From NCBI GenBank assembly GCA_022478985.1, contig JAKSZP010005644.1, forward strand, positions 1 to 64,000: a stretch of DNA of 64,000 nucleotides, in the 5' to 3' direction. Both the position numbers and the translations under genes were made by a program. Source of the stretch: Massospora cicadina (lineage: Eukaryota > Entomophthoromycota > Entomophthoromycetes > Entomophthorales > Entomophthoraceae). Below are positions 43,128 through 53,299 of this stretch, in pieces. Below the pieces are notes generated by a model. The model was given only the letters and a program-made list of their open reading frames with translations. It did no database searches and had not been told where the DNA came from. Each line of letters starts with the position of its first letter. Position 1 is the first letter of the stretch.

Positions 43128-43400
43128 TGAGTACCATTCCACTGGGAATGCAGATAATTGTTAACACAGGCCTAACGCTCAAAAGTTTCAAAGCAAAAAT
43201 ATGCAAAAGTCGTCAAACACAATGATTTAATTGAGGATTGAACCATGGGTAGCTTGGGGATTATTATTCCAGGACACAGAGAAAATTGTGTGCTACTGGC
43301 CAATTTGGGAGAAAAACCAATGATGATAGAGAAAAATCAAGTCATTGCTTTTCTGCATTTAATCCCAATGGCGGAAATCAGTAAATCTCATGACTTCAGA
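43128..43400 (+). pseudogene. dUTPase-like segment between protease and RT
   Basis: In broken frames: STIPLGMQIIVNTGLTLKSF (compare the I-P-x-G-x-x-x-V-x-T-G-I-x-L motif 1 of trimeric dUTPases). It then continues with an eroded motif 2-3 and LGIIIPGHRENCVLLANLGE then KPMMIEKNQVIAFLHLIPM, which has the order and spacing of the dUTPase GVIDxxYRGE-xVxLFN and IxxGxRIAQLI-xP motifs. The catalytic Asp and Tyr positions are changed. A dUTPase would keep dUTP out of the cDNA. The two minus-strand family 2 elements have the same kind of segment in the same place. The call rests on motif reading only. Confidence 0.5.
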
Positions 43401-43529
43401 ATGTTAACTTTAATGGGACTACTGGTGGATATTGCCATTAAGTGTCAATGTTTTAGTTGATTTAGAGCATCAGGCTGGGATATCAGAGTGACAGAAATAG
43501 GTGTGCTCTGATTATTTTAGAGATATTGG

Positions 43530-44330
43530 GTGATATTTTCCCAAGATGACCATGACCTAGGATGTGCAAAAAACGTGATCCATAAGGGTGACATTGTTGA
43601 ATATCTGCCAATAAGGATGATACCTGTCCACCAGTCTAGGGTTGCTGAAGCTGTGTTCAGCATAGAAATCATCAAGCAAGTAGATCATGGGCTCCTCATT
43701 TCTTTTAGTCCATGGGCGAGTCCAATCCTAATAATGAAAAAGAAGGGCAGATCAAATCAAGTGGTGATTAGTTATTACCAGTAAATAAAATCACCAAAAA
43801 GGATTCTTATCCACTGCCAAGGGTTGATAACGCACCAATCGCCTAAGGATGCAAGTACTTTTCAGTGATGGACTTGATTCTGGGTTAATAGTAAATCAAT
43901 TTTACAAAGGAGGATAAAGAAAAATATGAGATGCTTACCACACAGGGACTGTACCAGCTGACCAGAATGCCCCAGGGATTGTGAAATGCTCCAGCGACAT
44001 TCTAGAGAAACAGTATCCCTCCGTGATTTAAAGTTATCCTGCGTTTTAGTATACTTGGATGATATCATTGTATTCAGAAGGAACTTCACTGATCAAATGG
44101 AGCACTAAGAAGAAATGTTCAAATGCCTGGCAACAGCGAACTTGAAGATCAAACCAAGGAAACATCATTTCTTCAAGAAAGAGCTTGAGTATTTGTGGTT
44201 TGTGATAAACTCCAGCGGGCTGCAACCTCAGCTGAAAATATTACAGCCATTGAACGGATGTTAATCCAAAAGAGCGTTTGGGATATCCAAGTATTTCTTG
44301 AGATGGTTGGCTACTATTGCCAATAAATAA
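43530..44330 (+). pseudogene. Family 2 reverse transcriptase
   Basis: Starts with FSQDDHDLGCAKNVIHKGDI, the usual gypsy RT entry. It continues with SPWASPILIMKKKGRSNQVV at 43711-43770, KDSYPLPRVD near 43800, QGLYQLTRMPQGL-stop-NAPATF near 43942-44010, LVYLDDIIVF at 44046-44078 (catalytic YLDD intact) and KKELEYLWFVINSSGLQPQL near 44178-44232. TAG replaces the Gln after NAPATF. Several stops make the copy inactive despite the intact active-site box. Confidence 0.85.
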
Positions 44331-44389
44331 AAAATTCGTCAGAATTTCTGAGCTATTATTCTATTTACTAAAGGATATGAAAAAAGGAT

Positions 44390-44800
44390 TTTTGTGGAAT
44401 GATGAGGCCCAAAAATCATTTGATGAGTTACACCAATATATGATGATCAGTCCTGTCTTAGACTACCCAATTTTTGACCAGGGATTCATCACTAAGACAG
44501 ATGCTTCATTAATAGTGTCTGATGCCATTTTAAGTCAAGTGGATGATGGGAATAATATCTGGTGGCTTATATAAGCAGAACACTAATGCTAGTGGAAAGG
44601 ATTTACACCATGACAAAGCGAAATGCATTTTGGTGACTATGCATGCAAGAAACTATGAGTTCATACCCACAGGACACATTTTAAAGCGGTTAACAACCAC
44701 TTGTCTCTACTCAGGATCCATAATCTGAAGGACCCCGAGGGGCGACTGCCCTGATAGACTTTAAAACTTAAGCCTACAATTTTGAGATAATAAACTTAGA
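44390..44800 (+). pseudogene. Family 2 RNase H
   Basis: FDEAQKSFDELHQYMM-like connection (44398-44440), then FDQGFITKTDASLIVSDAIL near 44470-44530 with the TDAS catalytic start, SQVDDGNNI, and further on a decayed HARNYEFIPTGHILK and LKDPEGRLP-like end near 44715-44750. Order and spacing are those of gypsy RNase H. Confidence 0.75.
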
Positions 44801-44989
44801 TGGAGAAGCACACAAAATGCTGCCATATTATCATAAGTTCCTGATGTCCAAGTTGTCTATCATCAAGTAGATGATTAATCCAGAGGTTGATTGAAGGCAA
44901 TAATGGTATAAGTCCCAAGAATTTCAGGGTCCTCTAAAGAAAGTAGAAAAAACTGAATTAAAAATCAGAGATATATAATATGATAGGTG

Positions 44990-45506
44990 TAAAACGATTT
45001 TTATTTACAAAGCTATCAGAACAAGTGTAAATTACTAAAGCTGCACACAAAGTCGTTGGCTATGGTGGCCTATTAAAACCATGAATCATATTTACCAGTA
45101 TTATTTTTGGAAAACAATCAACTATGATGTTGCTGATTACCTGGCCTATTGAATAAGGTGCTAACTCTACAAGCCCGCAAAATAATTTAATAGGATACCA
45201 GCTAGTACGCCCTGGGTTTGCTCAGCGCATAGTGTCAATAGACATGATGGGACCCCTGAGTGTCAGATACTGGGGGAGCAAAGTACATCATAGTGGGATA
45301 GACTCTTGACTAGAAGGTAAAAACAAAAGCCTTGAGAAAAATGGATGCTACAAGCATGTCAAGATTCACCTAGGCCAAGTGGTGTACTGGCATGGATGAA
45401 TGCAAGTTATATTGAGCAATAATGGAACCAATTTTATCTCCTATGTGATCTCAAGACTGAACGAACTATTGTGAAACTGAGGATTAATGTCCATTCCATA
45501 TTGGTT
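44990..45506 (+). pseudogene. Family 2 integrase, first part
   Basis: IVSIDMMGPLSVRYWGSK near 45233-45290 is the start of the catalytic core with the first Asp. SNNGTNFISYVISRLNELL near 45415-45470 is the second acidic region (D replaced by N). The zinc-finger region lies before 45230 but is poorly preserved. The gene is interrupted at 45507 by a SINE and its target duplication. Confidence 0.7.
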
Positions 45507-45520
45507 AAACTAAACAAAGT

Positions 45521-45847
45521 TTAAGGGGGTGTGGCATAGTCGGGAGGGCGTCCCACTATCACCCCTCATGTCGTAGATCCAATCCCATCATGGCAGAAAT
45601 TGCATTTATGTGCCAAGAGGATATCAAAACATGTGAATTCGCACACCATGCCTCAGTCTGACCAAGTGAATTAGTGAAGTTAGATCATGTAATTCTGGCC
45701 TATCAGAACATGTGCAGGAAAGTTTTACCCCCAGTACTTGGGTTTTGTCCTCCACTCCTATATTTTTGCTCCCTACTCCATATCCTCTCTATTGGTACTG
45801 TATATTTGTCCCAAGGTCATCCCACCTCAAATAAAATTATAATAAAA
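45521..45847 (+). mobile_element. SINE with a different tRNA-like head
   Basis: 327 bp flanked by AAACTAAACAAAGT (45507-45520) and AAACTAAATGAAGT (45848-45861). The head carries an A-box-like TGGCATAGTCGGGAGG (45532-45547) and a decayed B box (45573-45586), unlike the head of the 30-kb SINEs. From about 45690 onward the body (CTGGCCTATCAG onward) and the 3' tail (TTTGTCCCAAGGTCATCCCA, then CCTCAAATAAAATT) are homologous to them. It sits in the gypsy integrase. Confidence 0.8.
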
Positions 45848-45861
45848 AAACTAAATGAAGT

Positions 45862-46400
45862 GTAGAATAAGTAAAAAGAACACAAACTGTGACACTAAGA
45901 AAATTGGTCACTGGGAAATCTTCCACACGGTGACCCAATCTAAGTTTGGTTATCCTCGCCTACAATATCAGTCATCATACATCAACAGGGAAAATGCCAT
46001 TTGAATTAATATATGGATGAAGGCCAGTTTTACTGCTAATTTTGTATTCTGCCATAGAACCAGCATCAGGGATGAGTGCTGATCAATACCTGAACTTACT
46101 GCAAGTATTGTGATTGAATTGCAATCATTGGCATTTGATACTACCTTGAAAAAAAATTAAAGCAAAGATGATGTATGTTATGAACTGACCAGCAATAAAA
46201 GAGTACCATGTGAGGGAAAGGGTAGTATATTACGACACCCATGGCTTTAAAAAAGAAATAATATGGATTCTTTGTGGTCAGGTCTGTTCAAGGTGATCAC
46301 CAAGTTGGCAACTGATGCCTATACAATTAAGAACATTACAGATGGTTGTATAGTGAACTGGGTCCATATAAGATATCAAAAGTTTTTTAATCTAAAAAAT
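45862..46400 (+). pseudogene. Family 2 integrase, second part
   Basis: Resumes after the SINE with SLVILAYNISHHTSTGKMPF and ELIYG-stop-RPVLL (45945-46035), the canonical FAYNxxxHxSTGxxPFxLxYGRxP block; a TGA stands where Arg is expected. A GLFKVITKLATDAYTIKN-like C-terminal beta-barrel block follows near 46280-46340. Confidence 0.75.
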
Positions 46401-47291
46401 AATAAATTTGCAATGCTCCTGAACGACCACTGAACCTACTAAAAATAGTTAAGTCCTGGTATGTTGGTTAAGTCCCAAGAGGGTATTGCTAAATCATAAT
46501 ATGTAGTTAAGTCATAAAATATACCTCTGAACCTTGATAGCTGGTTAAGTTCACAAAATGAACCTCTTAACCAGAGTAGAGGAAAATAAAAGATGGACCT
46601 TTGAACCTACTTTTAGGTTAAGTCTCATTCAAATAAGAAAAAAATAACATAAAAAATATAAAAAATATATATGATGAAAAAAATTAAAGAATATATATAT
46701 ATAAAGTTGACAATGCAAAAGAATAATAAATATCATTTTTTTTGTCACCATCAAATCAATTTGGTGTTCTCTTATGTTATCAGCAGTACCAACTCAGGTT
46801 GAAACTGGGTCTGCCGTGAGTAGTCCTAAGGTGCTGGAATGAATAAGCATATTGGCTTTATCATAATGGTTTGAAACTGGATCCACTCGAAAAAGTCCTT
46901 GGAAATGAAGCCCAGCCTGGGGGAATACAGGGACCAAGGAATCAGATAAACCGCCCAAGGAGATTTTTTAGATGACAAAGTGTTGTATAACCCTGACCTG
47001 GGGGAATAAATGCTTTCCAGACATTTTATCAGTAACAACACCTGAATTAAGCTGGAATAGCATGAGGCGATGGGAACCGCGCTCTGAAGATGCAGTAGCA
47101 AGGAGGACATGTAAAGGAAACATGCAAAAAAGAATTACCCAGAGACACAAGAAGCAAGGAAAAAAGAGATAGACTACAAGAACTTTAACTTAAACCATGC
47201 TGGAGGACTCAGGAAGTATCAACACGGCATATGCTTCTATAAAATTATTCAATGCTAAATTACTGGTCAAGTGGAGAAATATGATGGTATT
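46400..47291. other. Element 3' non-coding region with GTTAAGT repeats
   Basis: AT-rich, including a run of TA-rich DNA at 46650-46710. Motifs of the type GGTTAAGTC recur at 46447-46600, and 46597-46621 (ACCTTTGAACCTACTTTTAG) matches a stretch of the element's own LTRs (40555-40581 and 48080-48107). I see no gene here. Confidence 0.45.
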
Positions 47292-48356
47292 TTGATATGC
47301 CCATATTACCCAGCTTAGTTGATTATAATAAATCTGCTTGTCCACTAGGGGATGTATCCTTCAAGTTAATGTGTTATTTATCAGTTACTTACAAAACAAT
47401 TGTTTATAAAATATTCCTAGAAAACATTTAGTGATTTGCCAGTTTTTAATCCAACAGATTGCTAATGTTTCATTAAGGTTGATCCCTCAAAATAAACAAG
47501 TGATTAGAATGTAAATTGTAATATGGATAGATTAGCTAACCTGTAGGAGTTGATTGATTTGTCACCAATAAACTAAGTAATTTTGAGATCTAGGCGAGTG
47601 ATGATTCCAGTGACAAGCTACTTGCGAGTAACTATTAAGGATTGCAACACATTGTCCATGGGTATAAATCCCATTATCTAAGAAGGTGTTTAACAAAATA
47701 AGGGTGATATTCTGGGATTGAGCAAAGGCGTTGGGACACAGTTTTGATTTCAAACCAGAAGATGTCATATTTATAGTTGAAGAGGAGGAATCTGACTAAC
47801 CAATGATGTAGATCATCTTTTGGAGCGTCCCTGGAGGGGTGATTCATCAGTGATGGCTGATGTCTCCAATCTGGGAGCCAACTGAAGATTTGTTGCCGAA
47901 TTCCCTTATAAATTCGCTTGCTTTTTCAAAATAAAGCAGATAGATAAACATAGTTACAGATCAAGTACTTTATGAAATTTAGACTATCATATTATTCTCT
48001 GGAGTAGAGTTTAAAAGGATAAGAGATCCTTTTTATATCTTATTGTTATCTTTGCAGACTCTGCGTAAAGAGAGAATAAGAACCTCTATACCTAATCTTA
48101 GGTTAAGCTCAATCAAAAGAGGGAAGAAATCCCTACATTTATAGAAGAATCTAAGATTAGGATAAGCACCAGTTTAGCTTTGGACCTAATAATCATTTTT
48201 GCTATAAGAAATTAACTAGAGTTCTAGTCTTAATAGTATTACTACCCTATCTTACTAATCAGCAATTCATACAACGCACATACAATAAACCTATGAAGTT
48301 AAACTAAGGAGCTGAAGCGAACCACAATCTTTAAGATATACACAGCTCCCAGATTC
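47292..48356 (+). repeat. 3' LTR, family 2 plus-strand element
   Basis: Partner of 39760-40837. It is followed not by unrelated flank but by a decayed primer-site-like TTCTAAACAGGG and gag-like sequence, suggesting a tandem copy. Confidence 0.8.
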
Positions 48357-48790
48357 TAAACAGGGCTATCTGGAAGAATGAGTGAGAAATCAATCATTAG
48401 TTTATTAGCCATTTCTAAGCTCAAGAATAGCCTATGGTTACCAAGGAATAAATCATGTTGGATAATGCTATAACCACTGTGATCTCTGCCTTGGGATCCT
48501 TTCTAAAGTCCAATTAAATAAGATATTCTCAAGAATAAACAATTATCTCTGAGAAATAAAAGAGGCATTGGATGAGATTACAGTTTACACCTTGGCTCTG
48601 AAGACCTCTGCCTTAACCTCCACTGGCTGGCCTTGTTTTCACATTATTAAGACCTAAGAGAGTCCAAAACCTCAATAAACTTACTGTAATGAATCTGACA
48701 AGATGCTAAGAACTATGGAGGAGACATGAAGAGGAGGCTGGAAAAGGGTAGTCTCCATGGAGGACGAGGCACTCCATTCTGAAAAACCTG
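48357..48790 (+). pseudogene. Gag 5' fragment after the LTR
   Basis: Reads MLDNAITTVISALGSFLKS near 48458-48520, like QFSMLDNAIFS in the gag at 38790, followed by charged helical sequence. It is truncated at 48791 by the LTR of the next, minus-strand element. It is consistent with the start of a second element that shared the LTR at 47292-48356. Confidence 0.5.
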
Positions 48791-49437
48791 TGCTGCCTGT
48801 AGAGAACAAGCAAGCTCTACTTGCCGAGTAAAGTTCTTTCCTGGAACTCCTCCTGATCTACTTGATTGTAAATTCTTTATCCTGGGATAGAGTAAATTCT
48901 ACAGAATATCATACAGAGTGCTATATGTTATTCAATATACCTTTGATTCTTCAGTTATTAAATCTCTCTCTAATAGTGGCTTCAAACAAGCTTTGATAAG
49001 TATTGAAAATCACAATACTTTATTGGAATTTAAAGTAAGGATATCATCAATAATTCTCTAGCCATGGAGCAACAATGTCTCCAGGATAGAATAACGATTT
49101 CTGGGGAGTACAATGGGAACAATGTGTACAATGAGTACAACCGGTATAATAAGCCTCCAAAAGGGAAAGTTTTTTTATAGGGTAGAAGCTACTGTGTGAA
49201 AATTCTGAAATGATTAAGGGACCCAAAAGAAAAGGTAAGTCATAAGAGTGTTTTTAGTAATAGCCCAATCACATTAATTTATGTTTTTAATAATTGTTAT
49301 CAAAGAAGTAAAATTAAAGTCAAGTCAGCACAATTAAAAACTTTTTCCCCTATTGACTTTGCTTACTTCCAAAAGAGCCAGGCGGGGAAAATGACTGCTA
49401 TAAAAAGATAGAAGCAAATTTGCTTGACATATTAACA
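48791..49437 (-). repeat. 3' LTR, first minus-strand family 2 element
   Basis: Aligns with 55346-56020: TTATCCTGGGATAGAGTAAA versus CTATCCTGTGATGAGGTAAT, AATTCTCTAGCCAT in both, and a TTAACA/CTAACA right end. A purine-rich sense-strand run (AAAGAGAAAAT) adjoins its right end on the internal side. Confidence 0.65.
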
Positions 49438-49870
49438 ATTTTCTCTTTAAAAAAATTTTTAAATGATATAGACATTGAAGAAAGAGTACTCCAAAGTTAT
49501 GTATGGCCCTTTAATAAGCTTCAACATCATATGGGTTCATCTAAACATATAGGAGTCACAGTACAATACTCAATCACCCACTTTAAACTTATTTAAATGT
49601 GCTCAATGGATTTAATCCTGTGTCTTCTGGTTAATTTTTCTATGTGGAGTGTACCCATAAGCCTCATTCTAAATTGTTGATATGTACTTTGGCTAATCAA
49701 TTGAAGTATTTCTCAGGACAAATAACATCCTCATCCTAGACAATAAGTACAATAAAGAGGATAAAGAGGGCTGTTGGCCATACAGTAATTGGAAATGGTA
49801 GAATCCAGAAGCACTATAATATCCAATGTTCTAAGCGAAAAAGTGGAGTTTACATAGAGGGTTTATTAGG
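49438..49870 (-). other. Decayed pol 3' end and non-coding region
   Basis: Lies between the 3' LTR and the integrase of the minus-strand element. I recognise no motif. Confidence 0.4.
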
Positions 49871-50600
49871 AACGGAACGGGAAGCATACTTATGTAGAAT
49901 TTGTGTTAGTGACTCGTTAACCCTCTCCACAGTTCCATTGGTCTTCAGATGACATGGGGCGTAAAAGACCCCTTTAACCCCATAAACAGTTTCTGTTATG
50001 AAATAATTTTTGGGCTGAAGTTGGTAGCCTTATCTGTCAGGTAACGCTTGAACACCCATGATGGTGAATGATGTGTTCCATGATAAACTTGGCTGTGGTG
50101 ATGGCTCCCCTTTTTGTAAGGGACTAGCCTTGAACCACTTGGTTAGATGGTCAATAGCCACAACTATGTATAGGTGACTGAAACTTCTGACTGGTAGAGG
50201 ACCAATAACGTTAATCTAGATGGTGTGCCACGCCCAGTTGGGCTTAAACAATTGGTAGGTGGTGAATGCCTAATAAGATTGTTGTGATTGGCACTTATGG
50301 CACAACATCAATATGTACTAAATGTTGAAACTCATTGACTCCCAATAGTAGCTCTGTTGAATCTTTTTAGCATCTCAACTAGCCCTCTGTGTCCAATGAT
50401 GCAATGAGCTTGCATATTAATCATTGGTCACTTGGAGGGCACAAACAAAAGACGCCTTCTACTGTCACTATCAAATTTGCTAAGTACCATCATTATGGAC
50501 CTTTATATTCTTCATTAGTCAATCAAAGGTGCGCCTAAGAAGAGGTTTCTTATCAATGTACTTAATGATTATCATTTTCCAAATAACTGATCAGCACATG
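49870..50600 (-). pseudogene. Integrase, first minus-strand family 2 element
   Basis: Minus-strand reading: NVIGPLPVRSFSHLYIVVAI and DHLTKWFKASPLQKG at 50125-50215 (core start with the catalytic Asp), and HLKTNGTVERVNESL at 49910-49955, which contains the catalytic Glu. The middle part, including the second Asp, is eroded. A zinc-finger-like stretch occupies about 50270-50450. Confidence 0.75.
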
Positions 50601-50638
50601 GGTTAAGCGCAGACATAATGGGTAGACGTGAAAGTCTG

Positions 50639-51091
50639 TCAGAGTTTTTGATGAGATGACCCCAACTGATGTACTAACTTAAAGTCATAGTATTGGTGAT
50701 TCAACGCGCACCTTGCCAGCCGACCTTCAGGATCTTTAAAGGTATTCAACCACTGTAAAGAGTCAATATCTAGAACCATTTGGAACATAATTATGTTAAT
50801 ATAAATGCGAAATTGTTTACAAATAAAGATAACTGATAGGCATTTGTGTTCTATAGTCATATAACTTTTTTCCTGTTTGGCAAGGTGTGACTGACAAAAA
50901 GCTACAGTAAGCTCCTCTCCATGTTCATCCTGTTGAGAAAGCACAGCTCCACTGGCCGCTAATAAAGCATCACATTGTAAACAAAGGACTGGTTGAAATT
51001 TGGATAACATAGCACTGGCATTTAATTTAGTGTTGCGTTTAACTTGTAAAAGCAATCTCACATTTGTGGGACCAGCGAAATGCACTCTCAC
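50639..51091 (-). pseudogene. RNase H, first minus-strand family 2 element
   Basis: A 150-codon open frame, unusually well preserved: QPVLCLQCDALLAASGAVLS (the TDAS position reads CDAL), QQDEHGEELTVAFCQSHLAK, YMTIEHKCLSVIFICKQFR and SLQWLNTFKDPEGRLARCAL followed by YYDFKLVHQLGSSHQ. It aligns throughout with gypsy RNase H. The first catalytic Asp is retained in altered context. Confidence 0.8.
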
Positions 51092-51149
51092 TTTGTAGGA
51101 GATGAAACAAAGGCTCAGCCAGCTGAGCCCATTCTTTTTATGAACCAGT

Positions 51150-51900
51150 GGTAGTATCCACCATACTTTACTATACTTGTACGTCCCTATTGTTTTCAGG
51201 ACTTTTCATTTTATAAACATCCTCAAGCTTTTAGGGCTTAGGGTGTACATTTGAGTATCAGCAATGTAACCTAATACTCCATCTGAGTCTTATACTTGAG
51301 TTTTTCTAAGCTTGGCTTTAAGTAGGGCCTTGGCTATTCGCTTGTTGACTCCCTCCAAATTGGACAAGTGTTGCGTAAAGGTGCGCAAAAAAACATTGAT
51401 ATCACCAAGGTATACTAAAATGCATCTCAGTTCCAAATCCCCCAGAATGGTGCCCATGGCTCTTTGAAAGGTAGCCGGCAAATTAATAATCTTGGTCATG
51501 TTTGTAGGTTGATAAAGCCCTTGTTAAGTGATAATAGCACACTTATGTTCATTTGAAAAGATAAATTTGTCAATAGCCGCAGATGAGATTCAGGGTTGTA
51601 AAATACTTAGCCCCCTACCCAATTAAGAGCGTTATCTATAGATAATAGAGGATAAGAGGTTTTTTGTTAATTATATTTAAGTAATTATAATCAATCAAGA
51701 CATGATTGGAGCCATCTTTTTTCAAAAAATGAGTACAGGGATAGCCCAGGAGCTACAAGGAGGCACAATAATTCCTTGTCATAATAATTCTAATGGCTCT
51801 TTCTGTACAATTTCTTCACTGGCTCAGCTATGTTAAAAGGGGGCGATAGCATAGGAAATGGACATCCCTAGAGTCATTATGATGCAGTATATCTTTGGCG
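51150..51900 (-). pseudogene. Reverse transcriptase, first minus-strand element
   Basis: The clearest part is 51290-51499: LPATFQRAMGTILGDLELRC and ILVYLGDINVFLRTFTQHLS, the NAPATFQR and YLDD boxes, the latter changed to YLGD so a catalytic Asp is lost. Upstream (51600-51760) the palm and VDYR blocks are present in broken frames. Confidence 0.8.
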
Positions 51901-52089
51901 CACCCTAGGTCATAATCCCTGGTAGTGAATACATGCACGTGTTTCTGCAGTAATTCTAAGGCTTGGTTCTTTTGGACTTTTAACAGTACCTTCAATTAAT
52001 TCCGTGATATAATTGCACATGCATTAGGAGCGACGTCATGTATTCTGAACTCTGACAAATCTCCAATACTATATACTGTTAGTGCCTTA

Positions 52090-52370
52090 TCCTAGGGCAG
52101 TAAATGTATGTAAGCAATCTTTTATCCTTTATCACAGTAATCTTCCAGCAGTCATATTAGCAAGGAGCACACGGATTTTTGATGCCCATGGACAAATAAA
52201 CTGTATGCTGCATGAGGTTTGATTTATGACCTTTTCCACAAGGAGAAACTTTCCTTACTTACCCATCCAGAAGGTTCAAAGTCAGTCCTGTGCTTACAAC
52301 TCGCTGTTTCCCAGTAGTAGCTCACAATTATAGGAGACGTGTAAAGGAATTCTTTGGTTTTGAGACATGA
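52090..52370 (-). pseudogene. dUTPase-like segment, first minus-strand element
   Basis: Between protease and RT. The minus strand gives QRIPLHVSYNCELLLGNSEL (near 52294-52365) and then, in other frames, KIRVLLANMTAGRLL and KDKRLLTYIYCP (52090-52200). The second block lines up with CVLLANLGEKPMMIEKNQVI of the plus-strand element and with the VLLFNxxxxxxxIxxGxRIAQLIxxP end of dUTPases. It is strongly eroded; taken alone it would not convince, but position and order match the other two copies. Confidence 0.4.
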
Positions 52371-52559
52371 TGGGGTGGGGCCCTACTTAATGACCATACT
52401 GCTAATATCAAATTTGGACTACTCTGTCAGTATATGTCACATTGATAAAATTATTTTGATTTGCTAGAGGAACCTGCTAGTCCCAAAAGTAATGGAGGGT
52501 AAGGTCTGACTGAGAATTGTGAAGTCATTCTCCTCATATTGTAACTGCTCAATGAGATT

Positions 52560-52830
52560 TGTTATATCTTGTGCCATTTAGAGATTGATGTTTCTGATTG
52601 GGTAAAACTATGGCATGGTGACAACTTAAAGCGATCCAAAGCTCTTGAGCAGAGTACTGTAGGCTCTTTCACTAATAGTGCTGCCCAGGATGACAGTCCC
52701 ATATTATTGTTGACTATGATCCATGTCAGGAGCGATTTTCACTTCTTTGCAAAGTGGTTCAATATTATGTTAAGTGGCGCACCTCTGTCTACTATCATGA
52801 AAACTCATATCTTGTTTACTAGTATGTCAA
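52560..52830 (-). pseudogene. Aspartic protease, first minus-strand element
   Basis: On the minus strand an MIVDRGAPLNIILNHFAK-like stretch near 52750-52800 matches the V-D-S/T-G-A-P-x-N-I-I catalytic block, with the position after Asp changed. It is followed by KIAPDMDHSQQ-like sequence comparable to KISPDLEHQKE of the plus-strand element. Confidence 0.6.
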
Positions 52831-53299
52831 CATAAACACAATAAAAAAGTAATCAGAATTTTGCGTTTAATTTAAGGACAACTGGATCATCGAAATTTGA
52901 CTTTTCATACTTTTGATCTTCCCCCTACACCTGGAAATGGGTAAAAAAGCTTTAAGAGGTAGGGCTATTTAGCCCCTTTCATAGAGGGAATTCAATCAAC
53001 TTGTCTAGTTATTTATATTGAGTTTGTTCATAAAGCTGTGTAGCATAAGATTTGAAGATAGTTCTTTGGTCTTCCTTTACAAAATTTGGCTCACTGACTT
53101 TAGTCACTGAAAATACTGGCTGGGAAGTGTTAGTCCTGCGTTTGAGATGGTGTAGATGGTTGTTCAACAATAAAGTATTCTGTCCCTTTTGTTTACTATC
53201 TTTCCCTGGTTATCTACATACAAAGGTGAAGCGATATAGTTGATGAGGGTGTCTCTTGGGATAACTGGCAACGTAGTGCACCTTGGACTTGTAAGTCCA

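Larger units (their letters stand above)
39760..48356 (+). mobile_element. Family 2 Ty3/gypsy element, plus strand
   Basis: Full structure of about 8.6 kb: ~1.07-kb LTRs (39760-40837 and about 47292-48356), a primer-binding site, gag, protease, a dUTPase-like segment, RT with an intact YLDD box, RNase H, and an integrase interrupted by a SINE (45521-45847). The polyprotein is broken by many stops. The LTRs share long blocks, e.g. ACAGATCAAGTACTTTATGA at 40430 and 47958. Gag, protease and the dUTPase-like part resemble those of the two minus-strand elements downstream. Confidence 0.85.
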
